38,450 nucleotides of DNA from contig JADMKK010000012.1 of NCBI GenBank assembly GCA_015478895.1, positions 1-38,450 on the forward strand, given 5' to 3'. This stretch comes from Comamonas sp. Lineage in GTDB: Bacteria; Pseudomonadota; Gammaproteobacteria; Burkholderiales; Burkholderiaceae_C. Of the stretch, positions 8,982-17,344 are shown in pieces (the stretch's first letter is position 1; each line of letters begins with the position of its first letter). The position numbers and the translations under genes were made by a program. The notes beneath the pieces were generated by a model that was not told where the DNA came from, made no database searches, and saw only the letters and a list, made by a program, of their open reading frames with translations.

Positions 8982-9749
8982 ATGTCCAGCCCTCCCGTCG
9001 AGCCGTCACCCACGCTGGCCAGCCACTCGCTGTATAGGTCTTTCTTTCATGGATTTGTCGACGAAATTTATCTTCACGATGAAACGGGTGTCATCGTGGA
9101 TATCAACAAAGCTGCATGTAGCAATCTTGCCTATACACGTGAAGAGCTGTTGGGGAAAACACTGGGGGAAATTTCCGTCACCTTGGATGCAGCACAGCTT
9201 CACCGGCTTTGGGACTCTCTACAAATCGGTCCTTACGTAGTGACTCCTAATTGCCATCGCCGAAAAGATGGCAGCTTGTACCACTTGGAAGTACATATCT
9301 CCTGCCAAGAAATAGCAGGACGCAAGTTCTATTTGGCTGTTGCACGCCGAACCGATGAAAAACGTCGACAACTGCAGCTTGCTGTATCAGAAGTTTTTGG
9401 CAAAACCGATAAAGATTTATATCCCTTAGAACAAGCATTGGCCTTCCAGCAAAACGATTTAGAAGTACTCCTGCGTGATGCATTAATTGAAAAAGTCAAT
9501 CTCGCATTACCAGCCATACAGCGTGGTGAATATGCAGGCATCGGTATCCTGGAAGAGATAGAAGCAGATCTTCGGGGCTCACCTCTACACGGTATAGCTG
9601 CACGTGCACTTTCGCTCACTGAAGAACTAGAAACTCAAAGCGCTTGCGATTGTTTCAGCTCTGAGCAACTGCTGGGCGCAACCGACCAGTTGCTTTATCA
9701 AGCCAAAACACGTGGACGCAACCGGGACGTACAGCAGGTGTTGGAATAA
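8982..9749 (+). CDS. PAS-domain protein with GGDEF-like C-terminal tail
   Basis: This 255-residue soluble protein starts at an ATG with GGAG about 6 bases upstream. A PAS sensor domain covers about residues 18-125, with the features YLHDETGVIVDINKAACS, YTREELLGKTLGEI and HRRKDGSLYHLEVHIS. The middle (about 130-220) is helical-looking and unrecognised. The last 30 residues, SSEQLLGATDQLLYQAKTRG followed by RNRD, resemble the final helix of GGDEF diguanylate cyclases (ADxALYxAKxxGRNR). No GG(D/E)EF motif and no LTGLPNR start are present, and the space after the PAS domain is too short for the usual 160-residue GGDEF domain, so it cannot be an active cyclase of the ordinary kind. Its TAA abuts the ligase ATG, so the two are probably cotranslated. 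Confidence 0.7.
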   Translation: MSSPPVEPSPTLASHSLYRSFFHGFVDEIYLHDETGVIVDINKAACSNLAYTREELLGKTLGEISVTLDAAQLHRLWDSLQIGPYVVTPNCHRRKDGSLYHLEVHISCQEIAGRKFYLAVARRTDEKRRQLQLAVSEVFGKTDKDLYPLEQALAFQQNDLEVLLRDALIEKVNLALPAIQRGEYAGIGILEEIEADLRGSPLHGIAARALSLTEELETQSACDCFSSEQLLGATDQLLYQAKTRGRNRDVQQVLE

Positions 9750-10616
9750 ATGATGTGGCACGCACGCCAGCAGTTCATTCATTACTTTCTGCTCTGCTGC
9801 TTGTCTTGGTTGTGTTGCGGGGCATTGGCCCATGCCCAAACATTACCCCTCACCTTAGCGACTAACTACCACAGCGAGCTAGATCTCAACCAATACTTGG
9901 TCAGCGAAAAATACGACGGCATTCGCGCCTATTGGACAGGGCAGCAACTTATGAGCCGGCAAGGCTTACCTATCGACGCACCCCCATGGTTTACCAAAAA
10001 TTTCTCCACTGAAGCGATGGACGGAGAACTATGGGCAGGCCGCGGACAATTTATCGCAGTCCAGTCCACCGTATCTCAAGGTGCCAAAGATGAAGCTGGC
10101 TGGCGTGCGCTACGTTATATGGTGTTTGACCTGCCCACTCACCCAGGACTTTTTACGCAGCGCCAGCAAGCACTTCAGAAGTTGGTGAAGCGGATTGATC
10201 AAAATTGGTTACAAGCTGCGCCGCAATGGCAAGTTAATAGTCACGCAGCGTTGATGCGGCAGCTTCGCTCTATGAGCAAAGCGGGTGCAGAAGGACTTAT
10301 GTTGCGAAACACGAAGACCTCCTATCGCGCGGGACGTAGTGATGACCTCATCAAGCTCAAAATTTTTGAAGATGCCGAAGCTGTGGTCGTCCAGCATTTA
10401 CCTGGCAAAGGTAAGTACCAAGGGATGACCGGCGCTTTACTAGTGCAAATGCCCAACGGTCAGCGCTTCAAAATTGGCAGTGGCCTTCGCGATACGGATC
10501 GAGCGCTACCGCCTCCTATCGGCAGCACAATCACCTATCGCTTCAACGGCATGCATCCCAGTGGCCTGCCACGCTTTGCCCGGTACTGGCGCATCCGCAG
10601 TAATACCTCGGAGTGA
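9750..10616 (+). CDS. Secreted ATP-dependent DNA ligase, Lig E type
   Basis: This 288-residue minimal DNA ligase has an N-terminal signal peptide (hydrophobic 10-28, then AHAQ). The nucleotidyltransferase motifs are complete: motif I EKYDG with the AMP-accepting Lys54, motif III MDGELW at 90-95, IIIa YMVFDLP at 123-129, motif IV AEGLMLR at 180-186 and motif V LIKLK at 200-204. A small OB-fold follows (about 205-288). Bacterial Lig E proteins carry no extra DNA-binding domains and are exported. In Neisseria they have been linked to extracellular DNA and biofilm, and roles in DNA uptake have been proposed. The start codon directly follows the stop of the PAS gene (TAAATG); a second ATG is one codon on. 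Confidence 0.9.
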   Translation: MMWHARQQFIHYFLLCCLSWLCCGALAHAQTLPLTLATNYHSELDLNQYLVSEKYDGIRAYWTGQQLMSRQGLPIDAPPWFTKNFSTEAMDGELWAGRGQFIAVQSTVSQGAKDEAGWRALRYMVFDLPTHPGLFTQRQQALQKLVKRIDQNWLQAAPQWQVNSHAALMRQLRSMSKAGAEGLMLRNTKTSYRAGRSDDLIKLKIFEDAEAVVVQHLPGKGKYQGMTGALLVQMPNGQRFKIGSGLRDTDRALPPPIGSTITYRFNGMHPSGLPRFARYWRIRSNTSE

Positions 10617-10654
10617 AACGCGACCATTGACATCATAATTTTGTCCTTCACGCC

Positions 10655-11596
10655 ATGCTCCATCAAATTCCCCTTGCCAATCCCCTTGAAGATCAATTTG
10701 CGGATCTACCTAATGGAATGCGCATCTGTTATCGCAGCTACGGACAGAATGAGCGCCCTACCATTGTGTTAATTGCAGGCTTGGGGCTTCAGCTGGTTTC
10801 ATGGCCCATGACTTTCATTGAAGGCTTGGTAGCTGAAGGCTTGCGTGTACTCACGCTCGACAACCGGGATATGGGGCGCTCGACCCACCTGACACAAACA
10901 CCCCCACCGGCGCGCTGGCGTTTGTTGATGCGCATGGTGCCAAACGCTCATTACCAAATTGCTGATATGGCAGATGATGTCGCACAACTGCTTGAGGTGC
11001 TGGGTATCTCCAAGGCCCATGTATTGGGTATGTCAATGGGCGGCATGATTGCGCAAAACTTTGCGGCCCAGCACCCTGAAAAAGTGCTGTCACTTACATC
11101 TATTTTCTCTACGACCGGTAATACTCGCGTAGGGTTCGCAGCGGGCTCAACGCTCCTGCGCATGCTATTTCGCAAAGCCCCCTTAACGCTGGAAGATGCC
11201 CAAAACGACTACGTGCATCTCATGCGGCACATTGGCAATTCCAAAGTCCCGGGAATTGAGCTAGCTTGGCGAAACTACATAGCGCAAGCTTGGCTACGCG
11301 CCAACCATGTACAGGCACAGCAGGGCTATGAGCGCCAGATCGCAGCTATCGTTGCCTCAGGGGACCGAAGTGCGCATCTATACCGCATTGACACACCAAC
11401 ACTCGTCATTCATGGTGATCAAGATCGAATCGTTCATCCAAGTGGTGGAACTGCTACTGCACGCTCTATCTCTGGGGCACAAATGCAGACCTTGATGGGT
11501 ATGCGCCACCAGATTGACGAGAGTATTACCCCTGATTTATTGCGTCTGGTTATTGGCCATGTTCGAGCTGCGCAGCATGCGGCAGCCACAAACTGA
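10655..11596 (+). CDS. Alpha/beta hydrolase
   Basis: This 313-residue serine hydrolase fold protein has the nucleophile elbow GMSMGG (Ser127), an acid in HGDQDRIV (Asp255 or Asp257) and a histidine in GMRHQID (His285), giving a full catalytic triad. The oxyanion-side segment is IAGLGLQLVSW near 40-50, and DNRDMGRS near 69-76 is typical of this group. The substrate cannot be predicted. No signal peptide is visible, so it is probably cytoplasmic. The ATG lies 38 bases after the ligase stop with no strong ribosome-binding site. It is the last gene before a bidirectional terminator. Confidence 0.87.
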   Translation: MLHQIPLANPLEDQFADLPNGMRICYRSYGQNERPTIVLIAGLGLQLVSWPMTFIEGLVAEGLRVLTLDNRDMGRSTHLTQTPPPARWRLLMRMVPNAHYQIADMADDVAQLLEVLGISKAHVLGMSMGGMIAQNFAAQHPEKVLSLTSIFSTTGNTRVGFAAGSTLLRMLFRKAPLTLEDAQNDYVHLMRHIGNSKVPGIELAWRNYIAQAWLRANHVQAQQGYERQIAAIVASGDRSAHLYRIDTPTLVIHGDQDRIVHPSGGTATARSISGAQMQTLMGMRHQIDESITPDLLRLVIGHVRAAQHAAATN

Positions 11597-11643
11597 TGCA
11601 TTCTCAATCGACAGGCTTCACTACTCCCAGCAGGTTAACCACC

Positions 11644-11673
11644 TGAAGTTGCTTCCTTTTAAAAGCACCTTCA
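11644..11673 (+). other. Hairpin in the hydrolase 3' region
   Basis: TGAAGTTGCTT (11644-11654) pairs with AAGCACCTTCA (11663-11673) at 10 of 11 positions around an 8-base loop. There is no T-run, so it is probably not a terminator itself. It could stabilise the 3' end upstream of the real terminator. Confidence 0.45.
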
Positions 11674-11694
11674 AGTTAGTGATAAGCACCACGT

Positions 11695-11747
11695 AAAAAG
11701 CCTCTGTGATTGAAGCTATTTCAACCAAAGAGGCTTTTTATTTTTTC
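11695..11747. terminator. Bidirectional terminator between convergent genes
   Basis: AAAAAGCCTCT (11695-11705) and AGAGGCTTTTT (11729-11739) form a perfect 11-bp stem, with an inner TTGAA/TTCAA stem. A T-rich tail follows on the plus strand, and the A-run gives a T-run on the minus strand. It serves the hydrolase (+) and the 134-codon gene (-). Confidence 0.9.
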
Positions 11748-11834
11748 CATACTCACAGGGAATCAGCCACTGAAAAACACTCAGCTGCCTGAGCGGTATA
11801 ACACTTCATTCATCTTCAGCCGAGCATAAGACTC

Positions 11835-12239
11835 TTAAGTTCTTAACCCCATACGCGGAAAGAGCTTGAAGCAAGGTCGGTGAATTCCTAAAGCAGAGTA
11901 AATAGCGCCTTGCGCCAGTTCGACAATACTTAAAACCTGCTCATAGGCCGCCGCATCAAAAGGGCGATTCACGTAAGACCAGCTGATCATTTGGTCTAAC
12001 TTTTGGCAAAGCTGATCTAGCTCTAAAAGCATCAAATCCTTCGTGCGTCGATGCCCTGTATATCTAACTGCATCAAAACCAACGATGACATCATCAGCCT
12101 TATGCCGAGCTTGCCAGTCCATTTCCGTCGTGGCGCGCATTAAGATGCTTTTCTTGAGCTCTGCGCAGGCCTGATCAATAACTATCAACGTCTCTTCGAC
12201 CATGTCGGTATCAATTGCATCGCTCATTTTCAAACCCAT
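11835..12239 (-). CDS. Hypothetical protein, 134 aa
   Basis: I do not recognise this protein. It has 134 residues, no signal peptide and no membrane segment, and looks mostly alpha-helical, with many Leu, Glu, Asp and Gln. Notable stretches are VIVGFDAVRYTGHRRTKDL near the middle and RPFDAAAYEQVLSIVELAQG further on. The ATG at 12239 is followed by another at 12227 (MSDAIDTDMVEE); neither has a strong ribosome-binding site. It ends close to the bidirectional terminator. Normal amino-acid composition and clean ends support a real gene, but its role is unknown. Confidence 0.6.
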   Translation of the reverse strand: MGLKMSDAIDTDMVEETLIVIDQACAELKKSILMRATTEMDWQARHKADDVIVGFDAVRYTGHRRTKDLMLLELDQLCQKLDQMISWSYVNRPFDAAAYEQVLSIVELAQGAIYSALGIHRPCFKLFPRMGLRT

Positions 12240-12409
12240 TTAAAAAACGATTCAGGTGATACAACATCCACACACCGAGCTAAGCCTGACGTACGCCTGG
12301 CAAAGATTGGTATGGGTTCCTAATGCCTTGGCGAAGTGAATATTACGTTAATAACTCCGAGCCCCGCAATACATCAGAAGAAAAAGATCGCGACATCTGC
12401 CTTTTTGCG
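12240..12409. other. Intergenic stretch, no supported gene
   Basis: This is upstream of the 134-codon gene and downstream of the LysR relic, and must hold the promoter of the former. I see no confident -35/-10 pair. It looks more AT-rich than its surroundings, especially 12335-12410, which fits non-coding or decayed DNA. Confidence 0.4.
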
Positions 12410-12562
12410 CTAAAGATCAGTCCTTGCAAGCCCACGCCCCCTCAACCCCGAGAACACCTGCTGCGCCCAGTCCACAAAAACCCGCACTTTGGTGCTGTAG
12501 CGGCGGCTCGGTGGGTAGACGGCATACACGGGCACGCTCCCCCCGGCATATTGCATCAAACC
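12410..12562 (-). pseudogene. 3' relic of a LysR-type regulator gene
   Basis: Read on the minus strand from 12562, the frame gives about 50 residues ending in TAG at 12410-12412. It contains GGSVPVYAVYPPSRR and then STKVRVFVDWAQQVF. This is the standard C-terminal strand-helix of LysR-type regulators (VYAVYPxxRxxxxKVRVFVDWxxxxF). No helix-turn-helix or other effector-domain sequence is found upstream; instead the 166-codon gene ends directly before it, in the same frame, with TAA at 12563-12565. The remainder of the regulator is missing, so this is a dead 3' fragment left by deletion or insertion. Confidence 0.8.
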
Positions 12563-13063
12563 TTACAGGCCCAATTCCTTGGCCGCATTTTTCAGCTCGG
12601 CAAACTGGTAGTCCTGCACGGTGTGCTTTGCCGAGATGACGCGGCCTTCAGGGCCGGGCACCAGCAGCCATGCCGTAGCGCCCTCTTCGGGCTGCGGCAC
12701 AGGAAACATCAGAAATTCGCAGTCAATACTCCAGACATCGTCCACTTGCATAGCTTGGCACTCTGCAGGGATGTGCAGGTAAGTCACCTGATTGGCCACA
12801 GCTTGCAAGAAGTCGTCCTCTTGCTGCACGTCGGCATCGGCAGCGCCTTGCACCGGGTTTACATGTCGAATCAATGGGGTGCTGCTGAAAGCATCGTGCT
12901 CCCAGACATCTTGTTCGCGCTGGAACATCAAGGTGGCGGTACCGGTGAAGGCAAAGCCCGCGGGGTCATCACCCACGCGGTAGGCCTTGGCAGCGGCCAG
13001 GGCTTGGGCGTAGCTGTCGTTGTCAATGGCGACCATGCGCAGGTCTTGGGTGATATCGGTCAT
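12563..13063 (-). CDS. Hypothetical protein, 166 aa
   Basis: This 166-residue acidic soluble protein is not from any family I can name. There is no signal peptide. Aromatic and acidic motifs are spread along it (GFAFTGTATLMFQREQDVW, DVWSIDCEFLMFPVPQPEEG, TAWLLVPGPEGRVIS), suggesting a compact beta-rich fold. The ATG has GAGGA about 7 bases upstream, which supports the start. It lies downstream of hrpA on the same strand, separated by a terminator hairpin whose T-run touches this ribosome-binding site. Its stop codon directly precedes the LysR relic. Confidence 0.65.
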   Translation of the reverse strand: MTDITQDLRMVAIDNDSYAQALAAAKAYRVGDDPAGFAFTGTATLMFQREQDVWEHDAFSSTPLIRHVNPVQGAADADVQQEDDFLQAVANQVTYLHIPAECQAMQVDDVWSIDCEFLMFPVPQPEEGATAWLLVPGPEGRVISAKHTVQDYQFAELKNAAKELGL

Positions 13064-13073
13064 GCAAATTCCT

Positions 13074-13109
13074 CAAAAAGAAAGTCCGATCCACCCCATG
13101 GACCGGACT
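13074..13109 (-). terminator. Rho-independent terminator after hrpA
   Basis: AGTCCG (13083-13088) pairs with CGGACT (13104-13109), with TCCA/TGGA continuing the stem after one mismatch. On the minus strand TTTCTTTTT follows. The tail runs straight into the GAGGA ribosome-binding site of the next gene, so some readthrough or a nearby promoter must serve that gene. Confidence 0.8.
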
Positions 13110-13152
13110 TGGTCTATCAGCTGCCTACGTGGCTACGTGGCATTACGGCTGA

Positions 13153-16100
13153 TTACTGCTGCAGCTGCGCCCAGATCTTGTCCAGGCGCTTGGCGCTCAC
13201 CGGGTACGGCGTGCGCAGCTCTTGCGCAAAAAAGCTCACACGCAGCTCTTCCAGCATCCAGCGGTATTCCTGCATGCGCGCATCGACCGCGCCCTTACGC
13301 TCGGCCACCAGGCGCCAGTAGCGCTGCTCCAGCGGCTGCAGCTCTTTGTACTTGGCGGCATCACGTGCTGGGTCAGCGCGGTATTTGTCCAGGCGAATAG
13401 TGATGGCCTTGAGATAACGCGCGTAGTGACCCAGCTGCGCCCACGGGGCGATGGCGATGAAGTTCTTGGGCATCAACTTTTGTAGCTGCTCGCCCGCGTC
13501 CTTCGTGGCTTCTGGAGCATTTTTGGTGTCCTTGATCTTGCGCGCGGCGGCCGCGTATTCGACCAAGATCACGCCGGCCATGCGCGCCACTTCGTTGGCG
13601 ATCAAGGTCAGGCGGCCCCGGCCATCTTGTACGCGCTGCTTGAAAGCGGCCTCGTTGGCAGGCAGCGGCTCTTGCAAGAAAGCACGGTCAATCGCGACAT
13701 CAATGATTTGCTGGCGTAACTCTTCCTGCGTGCCCAGCGGCATATAGGCCACCGCCATTTTTTGCAGATCGGGAATGTTCTTTTCCAGGTACTTCAGCGC
13801 ATCCTTGATCTGCAGCGCAAACAAGCGGCGCAGACCAATGCGGTGCTTGGCGGCGGCCACTTCGGGCTCGTCGAACACTTCAATGCCGATCTCCGAACCG
13901 TGATCGATAAAGGCCGGAAAACCAATCAGCGTAGTGTTGCCCTTTTTGATTTCCATCAGCTCCGGCAATTCGCCAAAGCTCCATGCCTTGTAGCGGGTGT
14001 CCGCCTGCTGCGCAGGTGCTGCGTCCGTTTTCTGATTTTTAGGAGCGGCATGCCCTACTGAATGCTTGCTTTCAGACTCTTTTTTATCTGAAATCAAGGT
14101 TTCACTAGGGCCTTTAGCTACTGTTTCTGAAATTTTCAACGAAGCCAAGGCTTGGAAAGCCCCGCGCGCCTTGGCGCCCCACTCGGCTTTCAGCGCACCC
14201 AAGTTGCGGCTTTGGCCCAGCTGACGGCCATGCTCGTCAATCACGCGGTAGTTCATGAACAAATGCGGGCTGAGCATGTCCAGCTTGAAGTCGGCGCGCT
14301 TGACGTCGAGCGAGGTCTCATCGCGCACCTGCTTGAGCAGCACATCGATCAGGCCGCCTTTTTTGGTAGTTTCTTCCCAGCGCCCGGCCTGCGTAAACAG
14401 CTCGGCCAGCCGCGTCGCGCTTTCAGGCAGCGGCACAAAGCGGCTGCGCGGGCGCTGCGGCAGGCTTTTGAGCAGCGCCTGAATCTTGTCTTTGAGCATG
14501 CCGGGCACCAGCCATTCGGCGCGTTCTTCGCTGACTTGGTTGAGCACAAACAGCGGCACCGTCACCGTCACGCCGTCGCGCGCATCGCCGGGGCTGTGCA
14601 GGTACGCAGCGCTGCAGTCCACACCGCCCAGCTTGATGAGCTTGGGGAAGTTGTCGGTGGTGATGCCGGCGGCCTCATGGCGCATCAGCTCGTCTTTGGA
14701 CAGGCGCAGCAGCTCGGCCTGGCCCTTGCTGGCCGTGCGAAACCACTTGTCAAACGTCGCGCCGCTGTAGATGCCCTTGGGAATGTGCTGTTCGTAGAAG
14801 GCGTAGATCAGCTCGTCGTCCACCAGCACGTCCTGGCGGCGCGACTTGTGTTCCAGGTCTTCGATCTTGCGCACCATCTTCTGGTTGGCGGGCAAGAAAT
14901 GCCACTGCGTGTCCCACTGGCCTTCGACCAGCGCCTGGCGAATAAACATGCGCCGTGCCTCGTCCGGGTCCACGCGGCCATAGCTCACGCTGCGGCCGTT
15001 GTAGACCACCAGGCCATACAGCGTGGCGCGCTCCTGCGCCACCACATCGGCCTGTTTTTTGGACCAGTGCGGGTCGAGCAATTGTTTTTTGAGCAGGTGG
15101 GCGCCCACCTCTTCCAGCCACTGCGGCTCAATCGCCGCAATGCCGCGGCCGTACAGGCGCGAGGTTTCCACCAGCTCGGCCGCCACAATCCAGCGCCCCG
15201 GTTTTTTGTTCAGGTGCGCGCCGGGATGCGGGTGGAACTTGATGCCGCGCGCGCCCAGGTAGGCGTCGCTTTCCTCGCCCTTGTAACCAATATTGCCCAG
15301 CAGGCCGGACAGCATGGACAGGTGCACCCCGTCATAGCCGGCGGCCTCGTTGTTGATGAGCCACTTGTGCTCTTTGATCACCGTCAGCAGCTGGCTGTGA
15401 ATGTCACGCCACTCTCGCACGCGGCGGATGTTGATGAAGTTCTGGCGCAGCAGCTGCTCCCACTGGCGGTTGCTGCGCTTGTGCGTGGCTTCCTCCACGA
15501 CTTCTGACGGGTTGAACAGCGCCAAACGCTCTTGCACCGTGCCTTCGACCTGTGCCCCACTCGCGCGCTGGCTGACCGGCAAGAACGCCTGATTGCGTGC
15601 CGTGAGCTTGGCCGCTGGCTTGTTTTGCGCGGCCATCTCGGCCCGCGTCTTGGCCACGACCTTGCCACCGCGCGCATCCATCAGCCATTTCCACAGGCGC
15701 AGATAGCCGCTGAACTCGCTCTTTTCATCGTCAAACTTGGCGTGCTGCTGGTCGGCCTGCTGCTGGGCTTCCAGCGGCCGGTCGCGCACGTCTTGCACGC
15801 TCAGCGCCGAGGCAATGATCAACACCTCGGCCAGCGCGCCGCGCTCGCGCGCTTCCACAATCATGCGACCCACGCGCGGGTCCAGCGGCAGGCGCGACAG
15901 CTCCTTGCCCATTTGCAGCAGATTGCCGCGCTCGTCCACCGCGCCCAGCTCGGCCAGCAGTTGGTAGCCGTCGGCAATCGCACGGCCCGAAGGTGCTTCG
16001 AGGAACGGGAAGTTCACCACATCGCCCAGGCCCAGCGCCTTCATGCGCAAGATCACGCCGGCCAGCGAGCTGCGCAGAATTTCGGGGTCGGTAAACGGCG

Positions 16101-17223
16101 CGCGGCTGGCAAAGTCGGCCTCGTCATACAGGCGAATACAGATGCCGTTGGCCACGCGGCCGCAGCGGCCGGCGCGCTGGTTGGCCGCTGCCTGGCTGAT
16201 GGGCTCGACCAGCAACTGCTCTACTTTGCTACGGAAGGAATAGCGCTTGACGCGCGCCGTGCCTGCATCAATCACGTATCTGATGCCTGGCACCGTGAGC
16301 GAGGTTTCCGCCACATTGGTGGCCAGCACAATGCGCCGGCCCGTGTGGCCGTCAAAAATGCGCTCTTGCTCGGCCTGCGACAGGCGCGAGAACAGCGGCA
16401 GCACCTCGGCGCTGCGCAGCGCAGGCTGGTTTTGCAGGTGCTTGCGCAAATGGTCGGCCGCTTCGCGGATCTCGCGCTCGCCGGGCAAGAAAATCAGAAT
16501 GTCGCCGCCCTTGGCGCCGCCGTTCCAGAGTTCGTCCACGGCATCGGCCATGGCGTCGTTGAGGTCGTAGTCCTTTTTTTCCTCAAACGGGCGAAAACGC
16601 ATCTCCACCGGAAAGGTACGGCCCGAGACCATGATCACCGGCGCCGGGCCGTCTTTGCTTTCAAAGTGTTTGGCAAAACGTTCGGCATCAATCGTGGCCG
16701 ATGTCACCACCACCTTCAGATCCGGGCGCTTGGGCAATATCTGGCGGATATAGCCCAGCAAAAAGTCAATGTTCAGGCTGCGCTCGTGCGCCTCGTCAAT
16801 GATCAGCGTGTCGTAGGCTTTGAGCAGCGGGTCGGTCTGCGTTTCGGCCAGCAAGATGCCGTCGGTCATCAGCTTGACCGAGGCATTTTTTTGCAGCGTG
16901 TCCTGAAAACGCACCTTGTAGCCCACCAGCTCGCCCAGCGGCGAATGCAGCTCTTCGGCAATGCGCTTGGCCACCGAGCTGGCCGCAATCCGGCGCGGCT
17001 GGGTGTGACCAATCAGGTGGCCGCGCACCTGGCCGTTGGCATCGGGCACCTGGTTGATCTTGCCGCGCCCCAGCGCCAGGGCAATCTTGGGCAGCTGCGT
17101 GGTTTTGCCCGAGCCGGTCTCACCGCAAACGATGATGACTTGGTGCTTGTCCATCGCCTCCATGATTTCTTCACGGCGGGCAGATACGGGCAGGGACTCG
17201 GGGAACGTGATCTTCAAGGGCAT
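13153..17223 (-). CDS. hrpA: ATP-dependent RNA helicase HrpA
   Basis: This 1356-residue DEAH-box helicase has Walker A GETGSGKT at 34-41, DEAH at 143-146 and SAT in VVTSATIDAERF soon after. Motif VI is visible as QAAANQRAGRCGR. The helicase-associated and OB-like parts follow, and the long C-terminal domain of bacterial HrpA ends at KIWAQLQQ. E. coli HrpA (about 1300 residues) acts on mRNA and on stalled ribosomes. A segment at about residues 1028-1063 (DNA 14035-14140) is rich in Ser, Lys and Glu and is visibly more AT-rich than the rest; it looks like an in-frame insert between SLKISE and WSFGELPELMEI. The start ATG at 17223 has no strong ribosome-binding site. Confidence 0.96.
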   Translation of the reverse strand: MPLKITFPESLPVSARREEIMEAMDKHQVIIVCGETGSGKTTQLPKIALALGRGKINQVPDANGQVRGHLIGHTQPRRIAASSVAKRIAEELHSPLGELVGYKVRFQDTLQKNASVKLMTDGILLAETQTDPLLKAYDTLIIDEAHERSLNIDFLLGYIRQILPKRPDLKVVVTSATIDAERFAKHFESKDGPAPVIMVSGRTFPVEMRFRPFEEKKDYDLNDAMADAVDELWNGGAKGGDILIFLPGEREIREAADHLRKHLQNQPALRSAEVLPLFSRLSQAEQERIFDGHTGRRIVLATNVAETSLTVPGIRYVIDAGTARVKRYSFRSKVEQLLVEPISQAAANQRAGRCGRVANGICIRLYDEADFASRAPFTDPEILRSSLAGVILRMKALGLGDVVNFPFLEAPSGRAIADGYQLLAELGAVDERGNLLQMGKELSRLPLDPRVGRMIVEARERGALAEVLIIASALSVQDVRDRPLEAQQQADQQHAKFDDEKSEFSGYLRLWKWLMDARGGKVVAKTRAEMAAQNKPAAKLTARNQAFLPVSQRASGAQVEGTVQERLALFNPSEVVEEATHKRSNRQWEQLLRQNFINIRRVREWRDIHSQLLTVIKEHKWLINNEAAGYDGVHLSMLSGLLGNIGYKGEESDAYLGARGIKFHPHPGAHLNKKPGRWIVAAELVETSRLYGRGIAAIEPQWLEEVGAHLLKKQLLDPHWSKKQADVVAQERATLYGLVVYNGRSVSYGRVDPDEARRMFIRQALVEGQWDTQWHFLPANQKMVRKIEDLEHKSRRQDVLVDDELIYAFYEQHIPKGIYSGATFDKWFRTASKGQAELLRLSKDELMRHEAAGITTDNFPKLIKLGGVDCSAAYLHSPGDARDGVTVTVPLFVLNQVSEERAEWLVPGMLKDKIQALLKSLPQRPRSRFVPLPESATRLAELFTQAGRWEETTKKGGLIDVLLKQVRDETSLDVKRADFKLDMLSPHLFMNYRVIDEHGRQLGQSRNLGALKAEWGAKARGAFQALASLKISETVAKGPSETLISDKKESESKHSVGHAAPKNQKTDAAPAQQADTRYKAWSFGELPELMEIKKGNTTLIGFPAFIDHGSEIGIEVFDEPEVAAAKHRIGLRRLFALQIKDALKYLEKNIPDLQKMAVAYMPLGTQEELRQQIIDVAIDRAFLQEPLPANEAAFKQRVQDGRGRLTLIANEVARMAGVILVEYAAAARKIKDTKNAPEATKDAGEQLQKLMPKNFIAIAPWAQLGHYARYLKAITIRLDKYRADPARDAAKYKELQPLEQRYWRLVAERKGAVDARMQEYRWMLEELRVSFFAQELRTPYPVSAKRLDKIWAQLQQ

Positions 17224-17289
17224 AAGGGGCAGGATTATCCCAGCACCTGCGCATCTGCGCCGACTGCAGGTTTAGCCAGCGCATGGACG

Positions 17290-17322
17290 AAAAAAATCCC
17301 CGCAGTTACCAGTTCTGCGGGG
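17290..17322 (-). terminator. Rho-independent terminator after the small exported protein
   Basis: CCCCGCAG (17298-17305) and CTGCGGGG (17315-17322) form an 8-bp perfect stem. On the minus strand an A then a run of T follows (A-run at 17290-17296 on the plus strand). It lies about 20 bases after the stop of the gene at 17345-17701. Confidence 0.88.
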
Positions 17323-17344
17323 GTGCCAGGCAATACCTTGCGAT

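Noticed and set aside
12323-13321. Plus-strand ORF (332 codons) across the LysR relic and the 166-codon gene
   Set aside because: It overlaps minus-strand coding features with better starts and ribosome-binding sites, and its translation resembles antisense composition.
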